This document shows positions 58,239 to 64,000 of a stretch of 64,000 bases of DNA, piece after piece. The stretch comes from an uncultured Prevotella sp. Its GTDB lineage: Bacteria > Bacteroidota > Bacteroidia > Bacteroidales > Bacteroidaceae. Under the pieces are notes generated by a model. The model saw only the letters and a program-made list of their open reading frames with translations, made no database searches and had not been told where the DNA came from. The position numbers were made by a program, and so were the translations under genes. Location: contig UQFS01000002.1 in NCBI GenBank assembly GCA_900540375.1, positions 62,001 to 126,000 of the forward strand, read 5' to 3'. Within the stretch, counting starts at the first letter, position 1, and each line of letters begins with the position of its first letter.

Positions 58239-58910
58239 ATGTTAGACAGTAAACAGATAAAGACCCTTCAGCAGTGTAAGTTGTTCGCAGGTCTCTCCGA
58301 GACAGAGATCCTGGAGTTCTTCAACGACATCAGTTACAAGCTCGTAGCTTTCAGCAAGAACGAGATCTATTCGCTTGCCGGTATGCCTTACCGGCATGTA
58401 GACATCGTATTGGCTGGTACGATGGTGTGCCGGATGTCTTCTGTAGGCGGAAAGCAGATAGAGGTGAGCCGCCTTCGGGCAGGGCATCTCATTGCGCCGG
58501 CCTTTATCTTCTCTGCCAACAATCTCATGCCTGTGAGCGTGGAGACCGTGGAACCCTGCTCGATACTCCGCATCGACAAGATGGACTTTGTAAGGGCGAT
58601 CGATGAAAACAGCCGGCTGTGTATGAACTTCATCCGTACACTATCCGACATCAGCGTGTTTCTGACGCATAAGATCAACGTGCTCTCGCTGATGACGGTC
58701 AGGGAGAAGGTGGGGTATCTGTTGGTTAAGAGGGCGAAAGAGCAAAACTCCCGTGTCATCCATCTCTATCGCAGTCGTCAACAGATCGCTGACAGTTTCG
58801 GCATCCAGAAGTTCTCTCTGCAGCGCGTGCTGGCTAATTTCGAGAAAGAGGGTGCTATAGAAATCGATGGGCGGAGCGTCAAGATATTGGACAGCAACAA
58901 GCTGAAGTGA
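58239..58910 (+). CDS. Crp/Fnr-family transcriptional regulator
   Basis: 223 residues. N-terminal cyclic-nucleotide-binding-type beta roll (about 15-130: LFAGLSETEILEFFNDI, RLRAGHLIAPAFIF), dimer helix (FIRTLSDISVFLTHKINVLSLM), then a winged HTH (about 170-220: RSRQQIADSFGIQKFSLQRVLANFEKEGAIEIDGRSV). No N-terminal Cys cluster of FNR type. The effector is unknown. It could govern the transporter upstream or the next gene (inference). Confidence 0.9.
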   Translation: MLDSKQIKTLQQCKLFAGLSETEILEFFNDISYKLVAFSKNEIYSLAGMPYRHVDIVLAGTMVCRMSSVGGKQIEVSRLRAGHLIAPAFIFSANNLMPVSVETVEPCSILRIDKMDFVRAIDENSRLCMNFIRTLSDISVFLTHKINVLSLMTVREKVGYLLVKRAKEQNSRVIHLYRSRQQIADSFGIQKFSLQRVLANFEKEGAIEIDGRSVKILDSNKLK

Positions 58911-58975
58911 TCGCTTTAACTTTATTTGTTCGTAAAAGGGCACAATTGTTACCTATCATATTTGAGAAACAGTGC

Positions 58976-58983
58976 TACCTTTG
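58976..58983 (+). promoter_or_regulatory. -7 box of the DUF488 gene
   Basis: TACCTTTG about 24 bases before ATG 59007; it supports that start over the longer frame from 58926. Confidence 0.6.
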
Positions 58984-59006
58984 CGGCGTTAAATATCAGA
59001 TTGATC

Positions 59007-59369
59007 ATGGGTGAATTAAAAGTCAAAAGAGTTTATCTGCCTGCAGAAAAGCAGGATGGCTATCGGGTGCTGATCGACAGATTGTGGCCGCGTGGCATCT
59101 CTAAGGATAAAGCCAACATCGACGAGTGGGACAAACAGTTCGCGCCGTCTACTGAACTGAGAAAGTGGTTTGGACATCAGCCCGAGCTTTTCCCTGCTTT
59201 CACGGAAAAGTATATCGACGAGCTCGATCATAACGCTGATGCCCAAAGCTTTGTGGAGAGATGCAAGACGCTCTTGTCGCAAGGCAATGTGACGCTGCTC
59301 TTCGGTGCAAAAGATGAAACGCACAACCAAGCTGTGGTCCTGAAAAAGTGGATGGAGACGAAGTTATAG
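59007..59369 (+). CDS. DUF488 family protein
   Basis: 120 residues from ATG 59007. The small DUF488 type: VKRVYLPAEKQDGYRVLIDRLWPRGISKDKA, then WDKQFAPSTELRKWFGH, FTEKYIDEL and VTLLFGAKDETHNQAVVLKKW. The family is widespread and cytosolic; no reaction is established. Separated from the Crp/Fnr gene by 96 bases with its own -7 box. Confidence 0.9.
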   Translation: MGELKVKRVYLPAEKQDGYRVLIDRLWPRGISKDKANIDEWDKQFAPSTELRKWFGHQPELFPAFTEKYIDELDHNADAQSFVERCKTLLSQGNVTLLFGAKDETHNQAVVLKKWMETKL

Positions 59370-59424
59370 TGTTAATTTATTAAAATTGTCAAAGAAAGAT
59401 AATCGTCCTTAACCATCTTTTTAT

Positions 59425-59432
59425 TACCTTTG
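59425..59432 (+). promoter_or_regulatory. -7 box of tRNA-Ser
   Basis: TACCTTTG ends 12 bases before the mature tRNA start. Confidence 0.6.
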
Positions 59433-59443
59433 TAACCGCAATT

Positions 59444-59534
59444 GGAAGATTGGCAGAGTGACCGAATGCGCTGGACTCGAAATCCGGTATACCCCTTTCG
59501 GGTATCGGGGGTTTGAATCCCTCATCTTCCGCCA
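59444..59534 (+). tRNA. tRNA-Ser (anticodon CGA)
   Basis: A 91-base class II tRNA. Acceptor GGAAGAT pairs with ATCTTCC, followed by GCCA, so CCA is encoded. Anticodon stem CTGGA/TCCGG holds loop CTCGAAA with CGA at the anticodon position (reads UCG). The long variable arm (TACCCCTTTCGGGTA region) confirms a serine-type tRNA, and the T loop TTTGAATCC is standard. Confidence 0.95.
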
Positions 59535-59544
59535 AGCATAAAAG

Positions 59545-59573
59545 GAGAAGCTCATCACGGGCTTCTCTTTTTT
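59545..59573 (+). terminator. Terminator after tRNA-Ser
   Basis: GAGAAGC pairs with GCTTCTC around a 9-base loop, followed by TTTTTT. Confidence 0.85.
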
Positions 59574-59828
59574 GTTCAGGGGCATTATTTATTATAGATT
59601 CATTATATAACAAAAATTATTCATTACACGGCATGTTGTCAGTCTTATCGTGCTGACGATGCCTTATAGGGAATATAGAAAAGAATGGAGTTCTTCAATT
59701 GTACTACGTTTATATTGACAAAAGTATGTTCGTCTGAACTTGTAATCTAGAGAAGCGAAAAAGGGACTTTTGATTTTTCGGACTCATTTTTGCCTTGTCT
59801 CTTGATCAAAAAGGCTTTTTCTTGTTAT

Positions 59829-59894
59829 CATCTCGGTACTTTGACATGGTCATCTCGGTAGTTTTACACTGTCATCTCGGTAGTTTCATCGTAT
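59829..59894. repeat. 22-base tandem repeat, three copies
   Basis: Copies at 59829-59850, 59851-59872 and 59873-59894 share CATCTCGGTAsTTT followed by a variable second half. No spacers, so not a CRISPR array. Confidence 0.85.
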
Positions 59895-59956
59895 CAAAAA
59901 GCCTTGCTGACCGATAAATTCTCTAGAGAATTGTGTGTCATCAAGGCCTTTTGATA
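59892..59956. other. Nested hairpin with a central palindrome
   Basis: TATCAAAAAGCCTTG (59892-59906) is matched by CAAGGCCTTTTGATA (59942-59956) with one mismatch. Inside lies the perfect palindrome AATTCTCTAGAGAATT (59917-59932). Could be a structured RNA or a DNA cruciform. Confidence 0.7.
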
Positions 59957-60348
59957 GTTGAAGGAAAGAATTGCTTTTATAACGTGTTGATTATCAGACG
60001 GCTATAAAAATGCACGAATTTTCGCGAAAATCAGAACGAGACAGGTCTTCGTCGAAAAGAATCGATTCTCATGGGCGGAAAAGTGTCAGTTTCTAAGACA
60101 AGTAGACTGATCGTGTAGACTGGGCGCTGATGTTGAAGACAGAAAGACATAAAGGACATATTCTTTCCATGTCGCTATTTAGACAGAAAGATAAGGAAGC
60201 TGTCACGAAAGACGGCTTATTAACAAAAATTTGTCTCAAACCGTAAGGCCTGTGAGACATTTATCGTACTAATAGAAGAATTTTAAGGCGACATACAGAC
60301 AATAAAGTATTTGATACGTGTTGAAAAGAGGACAAAGATCAAAAAACA

Positions 60349-60356
60349 TATTTTTG
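60349..60356 (+). promoter_or_regulatory. -7 box of the GH5 gene
   Basis: TATTTTTG about 62 bases before ATG 60418. Confidence 0.55.
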
Positions 60357-60417
60357 CAAGCGAGCAAATCAAATCCTTTATATCATTTTTATTCAATCGT
60401 TTTATTCAATCTTTTGT

Positions 60418-62898
60418 ATGAAACACTTTCTATTATCCCTGACCATGGCAGTGATGTCGATGGGAGCGTTTGCCCAGTTTGGAGTGGTGGCACCACTCCA
60501 CGTCAGTGGCAAGCAACTGGTCGACCAAGGAGGACACGCCGTTGTTCTTCATGGAGTGATGGACACACCTAATCCCTATTTCAATCGTTATCGATGGGGA
60601 TCAGCCTGCAACGACGGCACGGTGGCTTCGTGTATCAACTACTTCGACAAGGTCTTCGGGGCTCTTCAAAATCCGGCGAAGGGTACGTACTGCAACATTT
60701 TCCGACTGCATCTCGACCCTTGTTGGACCAACAATGGCCATGCAAGCAGCGAAGCCGACATCTCGCAGTTCAGTGCCGATCGTCTGCGCAAGTATCTGCA
60801 GACGCTCTACTGGCCTATTGCTCAGAAAGCTTTGAACCACGGACTTTACGTCGTCGTGCGTCCGCCGGGGGTATGCCCGAAGGATCTGAAGGTGGGGGAC
60901 GCCTATCAGCAATACCTCAAGACGGTATGGAGTATCGTGTCAAGCAATGCCAACTTCAAGAATAATTCGGGAATGGTGTCGCTGGAATTGGCCAACGAGC
61001 CGGTGCATGTCTATAACCAATACGGACAAACATCATCTGCTGCCTTACACGACTATTTCCAGCCGATTGTCAACATCATCCGGCAAAACGGATTCAAAGG
61101 CGTGATATGGATCCCTGGTACCGGCTACCAGAGCCAATATCAAGACTACGCCTCACATCCCATCACCGACAGCAACTTTGGTTATGCTGTCCATGTCTAT
61201 CCGGGATGGTATGGCGCCAGTGATAAGAGCTACGACCATAACACCTTCATCAGCAACTTTCAAAAGCAGGTGCCTGTGGTCACTTCCAAGCCTATCCTTG
61301 TCTCGGAGATAGACTGGAGTCCGGAGAAAGCTGGAGCTGGAAAATACAATGAGTTTGGGCAATGGGTGGCCAGCAACTATGGCACTTGGGGCACCGCGTC
61401 GACAAGCAAATGGGGAAATGCATGGAAGGCTGTGATGGATCACTTTGGAAATATCAGCATGACGCTGAGCTCAAACGAAGACTATGTCGACATTGACGCG
61501 TTCTTGAAGGATGGTACCATCAAGGCTAATTTCAATGAAAACGTTGAGTGCTGCGCCAAGGCATGTTTTTATTGGTATTATGAGTATTCCAAAAAGAACT
61601 ATGCCCATAAGAGTGAGTCTTCCTCGTCTTCGTCATCAACGGGTAACACCTCTGGCTCTTCCTCTACCACAACCGGTGACAATCTTGTCAAGGCATGGGG
61701 CAACGTCAATGATGTTATCCCCGCTGGGTGGACAGCCGCGGACAACGGGAGCCAAAGACAAACGGGTAGTCAGAGCAGTGGCCCGAGAGTGATGCAATTC
61801 TATCAAGGTGGCGACATGACTACAGCCTTCTATGTGCGCGAGATCAGTCCCGACAAGACAGGATATATCGAATATGGCGGACAAAGCGGATATACGCTGC
61901 CACTTGTCTTTGGTGAATATCAGCTTAGTTGCAACATCGCTGCATGGAAAGGCAGTCCTTATGTGAAGGTGGAGGTGTTTGATCCTACCAGTGCAGTGGC
62001 GGCCTCTGCCATCGTCAAGGCCAACGGCAGCGTTAATGGCACAAGAAGTACTGCTATCTCAGGCAGCACGAGGGTCAACCTCTCGTTCTATTCCATGATC
62101 AAAGGCAACTACAAACTGCGCTTCACGCCGGTTGCTGACGCAAAAGGCAATGGCGGGAATTGGGAGGAAGTACTGGTCGGCAATGTAGGACTTTATTATA
62201 AAGGAAATCCACTGGCCTTCCAGGATGCCAATACAGTACCGGAAGGCTGGAATATTTTCGACGCAGGTCAAAAGGTTTCTGCTGGTGCTGCTGCATCGGG
62301 GCCGCGCATCTTCCAGTTCAGCCAAGGCGGTTATCTGCCGACAGGACTTTACATTCGTCAGAGCGATGCTTCGAAGACAGCTTATGCTGAGGTGGGCACT
62401 GTCAATGGTTATGGACTTTCACTCAAGAAGGGTAACTACAATCTCAGCTACTACGCCATCGGATGGGCAGGAAATCCCTATGTGAAGTGTGAGGTCTTTG
62501 ACGAGATCAATAATTGTCTGGGCTCGCAAATCATACGATGCGGCAACAATGTTGGCAAGAGTCTGAACACAAATACCTATGGAGCCAGCTATGGCGTTGT
62601 CAACTTCTATGCCAACCACACTGGTTACTACCATTTCCGCTGGACACCCGTGGCAGACGCCAATGGAAATAGCGGCACATGGCTGGAGGTGGTCTTCGGA
62701 CATATCAAGATACAGCAGGGATCGGCCAACGCCAAGAGTATGGCCATCGGTTTCAATGACGGCGTGGCGACAGCCATCGACAATGCTGTAGAAATCAGTG
62801 AAAAGCAAGATGTATGGTTCAACTTGCAAGGACAGCGAGTGGCTAAACCTTCACGTGGAATATACATTCATAACGGAAAGAAAGTCGTTTGCCGCTGA
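60418..62898 (+). CDS. Secreted GH5-family glycoside hydrolase with two accessory domains
   Basis: 826 residues with a signal peptide to about residue 19. The catalytic domain, about 30-390, has the GH5 acid/base Glu194 in LELANEPVHV and nucleophile Glu297 in ILVSEIDWSP, so it cleaves a beta-glycan (cellulose, mannan or similar; not resolved). A Ser-rich linker (397-421) follows, then two homologous modules of about 170 residues (about 425-600 and 605-775), each with a GW..., SGPR, F-QGG, and FTPVADA/TPVADAN-G pattern, probably carbohydrate binding. The tail (VWFNLQGQRVAKPSRGIYI) resembles Prevotella C-terminal sorting tails. Confidence 0.85.
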   Translation: MKHFLLSLTMAVMSMGAFAQFGVVAPLHVSGKQLVDQGGHAVVLHGVMDTPNPYFNRYRWGSACNDGTVASCINYFDKVFGALQNPAKGTYCNIFRLHLDPCWTNNGHASSEADISQFSADRLRKYLQTLYWPIAQKALNHGLYVVVRPPGVCPKDLKVGDAYQQYLKTVWSIVSSNANFKNNSGMVSLELANEPVHVYNQYGQTSSAALHDYFQPIVNIIRQNGFKGVIWIPGTGYQSQYQDYASHPITDSNFGYAVHVYPGWYGASDKSYDHNTFISNFQKQVPVVTSKPILVSEIDWSPEKAGAGKYNEFGQWVASNYGTWGTASTSKWGNAWKAVMDHFGNISMTLSSNEDYVDIDAFLKDGTIKANFNENVECCAKACFYWYYEYSKKNYAHKSESSSSSSSTGNTSGSSSTTTGDNLVKAWGNVNDVIPAGWTAADNGSQRQTGSQSSGPRVMQFYQGGDMTTAFYVREISPDKTGYIEYGGQSGYTLPLVFGEYQLSCNIAAWKGSPYVKVEVFDPTSAVAASAIVKANGSVNGTRSTAISGSTRVNLSFYSMIKGNYKLRFTPVADAKGNGGNWEEVLVGNVGLYYKGNPLAFQDANTVPEGWNIFDAGQKVSAGAAASGPRIFQFSQGGYLPTGLYIRQSDASKTAYAEVGTVNGYGLSLKKGNYNLSYYAIGWAGNPYVKCEVFDEINNCLGSQIIRCGNNVGKSLNTNTYGASYGVVNFYANHTGYYHFRWTPVADANGNSGTWLEVVFGHIKIQQGSANAKSMAIGFNDGVATAIDNAVEISEKQDVWFNLQGQRVAKPSRGIYIHNGKKVVCR

Positions 62899-62929
62899 CA
62901 ACGGGAATTCATGCTTGTAGTCGCATAAA

Positions 62930-62961
62930 AAATCTCCGGCACGGCTCAGTGTCGGGGATTT
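62930..62961. terminator. Bidirectional terminator
   Basis: A 13-base imperfect stem (AAATCTCCGGCAC/GTGTCGGGGATTT) with a 6-base loop between the convergent GH5 and pectinesterase genes. Confidence 0.75.
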
Positions 62962-62992
62962 GTGTAAGTATTTTGCGATAGGCGGTCCAATA

Positions 62993-64000
62993 TTACCTTT
63001 TCATGATGATCTTTTCGACTTTGTGTCCGGCTCCTTGGTAGTTGCGGACGCGGATGTTGAGGCCTTGGCGAGGGGATGAGAGGCGAGAGCCTTGAAGAGC
63101 ATAGTAATAAGTTTTGGAAGGCTTGTCAGCGAGGTTGTCCGCGATGCCGTTGGTGATCGTCACTGTTGCCTGGGGACCTAATCCGCCCATGGTGTTGGCA
63201 GCACGAACAGAGTAGGTCGTGGCTTTGCCGTCAACAGAGAGACTGGTGGCGGTGGTGAAGGCCAGCAGTTTGCCGTCGGCGAAGACAGCGTAGGCGGTGG
63301 CGTCTTGGTTTGCATCCCATGAGAGAAGACCAGCGGAGAGTTTGACACCCGTGACGGTCATCTGAGTGGCGAGAGACTTGGGATCCCATGTAGTGAACAT
63401 CTTATCGTAGTCATAGGTAGCTGCTTGTGTGGAAGAGAGGATTGTCTCGATGTTGCCGCCAAAGGAAGCTATGATGTTGCTGGAAGGAGTGATGTTTTGT
63501 CCGGTTGTGTTCTTTGTTCCGTATTCGCCAAAGACCCGCGGGTCAGTGTTGTTCATGCCCTTTTGTGTCCAACGTGAGCTGACGATGGTGGCAGCGGCAT
63601 TGTCGTCGAGAGTGGTGTTGAGGAATACGCAGACCGGCTTTTCCTGCCATGTGCGTCCATAGTTCCAGTCACCCTTACCTTTGGCTAAATCCACGATAGA
63701 GCAGTCGTCAAAGACATAGCCGTAGTTGGTCGTGGTTGTCGGAGCGGTGATGGTGCGTCCGCCTTCGCCTTTGGCATTGCGTGGTTCGAGTGAGAGCATG
63801 GTGTGCTGGAAGCGTACGTCACCGCCACCACAGATGAAGTCTACGGTACCATGGATGTCGCAATCCTCGAAGTAGCTCTGCATGGCGTTGTTCTGACTGT
63901 AGTAGGTGTCTTGGTAGGAGAGCATCCTGACATTGCGGAAGATGGTTCGGTCGCCACGGTCCTGCCATACGGCAGCACGTCCGGTAGCACCGGCACCATA
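62993..64000 (-). CDS. Pectinesterase-like protein, CE8 family (N-terminus outside window)
   Basis: 336 residues are visible; the frame is open through base 64000, so the start lies beyond the window. Right-handed beta-helix pectin methylesterase pattern: AVWQDRGDRTIFRNVRM, then YQDTYYSQNNAM with catalytic Gln/Asp, and CDIHGTVDFICGGGDVRF with the second Asp. It removes methyl esters from pectin. After the catalytic part (to about 215) comes a fibronectin-like segment (VTGVKLSAGLLSWDANQDATAY), then a tail YALQGSRLSSPRQGLNI like that of the neighbouring GH5. Probably secreted. Confidence 0.9.
   Translation of the reverse strand, partial: YGAGATGRAAVWQDRGDRTIFRNVRMLSYQDTYYSQNNAMQSYFEDCDIHGTVDFICGGGDVRFQHTMLSLEPRNAKGEGGRTITAPTTTTNYGYVFDDCSIVDLAKGKGDWNYGRTWQEKPVCVFLNTTLDDNAAATIVSSRWTQKGMNNTDPRVFGEYGTKNTTGQNITPSSNIIASFGGNIETILSSTQAATYDYDKMFTTWDPKSLATQMTVTGVKLSAGLLSWDANQDATAYAVFADGKLLAFTTATSLSVDGKATTYSVRAANTMGGLGPQATVTITNGIADNLADKPSKTYYYALQGSRLSSPRQGLNIRVRNYQGAGHKVEKIIMKR

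Larger units (their letters stand above)
59535..60417. other. Gene-free region of about 880 bases
   Basis: No convincing coding frame on either strand. It holds the tRNA terminator, three 22-base tandem repeats abutting a nested hairpin (59829-59956), a smaller hairpin TGTCTCA/TGAGACA (60232-60259) and the promoter of the GH5 gene. AT-rich overall. Confidence 0.7.

Noticed and set aside
59829..59894. Possible CRISPR array
   Set aside because: Repeats are only 22 bases, directly adjacent without spacers, and no cas genes are present.

Overview
The window is a 64 kb chromosomal segment of a Bacteroidales bacterium, most likely a Prevotella-like member of the Prevotellaceae. The evidence is recurrent TAnnTTTG promoter elements (the Bacteroidetes -7 box, often with TTTG or TTG about 20 bases upstream), an LpxC-FabZ fusion, class III fructose-1,6-bisphosphatase, HU-like proteins with CCDC81-type or SPOR domains, a 'smalltalk' microprotein, DUF1573/DUF4738/DUF5715 proteins, and plant polysaccharide enzymes (GH5, CE8 pectinesterase) with Prevotella-type C-terminal tails. 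No species can be assigned from sequence alone.

Layout. 0-11 kb: divergent mazG/valS, a C11-peptidase lipoprotein, a corrinoid-type uptake set (binding lipoprotein, permease, cobalamin adenosyltransferase; no ATPase beside them), a small sorting-domain-like protein, an L,D-transpeptidase, and an ECF sigma / membrane protein / CpxP-like cassette. 11.2-20.97 kb: an accessory island with DUF5675, a VirE_N-DUF3987 protein, small proteins including a DUF3127 OB-fold protein, an unrecognised two-gene operon, a PmeII-like restriction endonuclease with its C5-cytosine methyltransferase, an HU-like protein and smalltalk. Repeats are concentrated here: octamer arrays of TGTAGCGG, a REP/BIME pair, an in-frame palindromic repeat pair, and a 70-base AT tract. 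Part of the island is bracketed by an exact 21-base inverted repeat.

21-54 kb: housekeeping genes, mostly on the minus strand. The groups are: helicase, PBP1A, miaA and lpxA-lpxC/fabZ-lpxD; a phoH-purC-ubiE-aroE-purM-prfA-pyrF run ending in a good terminator; nspC divergent from prs; and hisH-hisA-hisF-hisIE-ftsE-lysC-lysA followed by two glycosyltransferase-type genes and fbp. Next come rfbC-ugd-DUF4738. 54-59.5 kb: an HU/SPOR protein and an FHA protein, DUF1573, a DASS anion transporter, a Crp/Fnr regulator, DUF488 and tRNA-Ser(CGA). 59.5-60.4 kb is a gene-free stretch with a 22-base tandem repeat joined to a nested hairpin. 60.4-64 kb: a secreted GH5 glycosidase with two copies of an unassigned accessory domain, convergent with a truncated CE8 pectinesterase.

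The best candidate for an undescribed system is the overlapping gene pair at 15573-17427, which has its own promoter and sits next to the restriction-modification operon. Its function cannot be read from sequence; a defence role is inference from context only.
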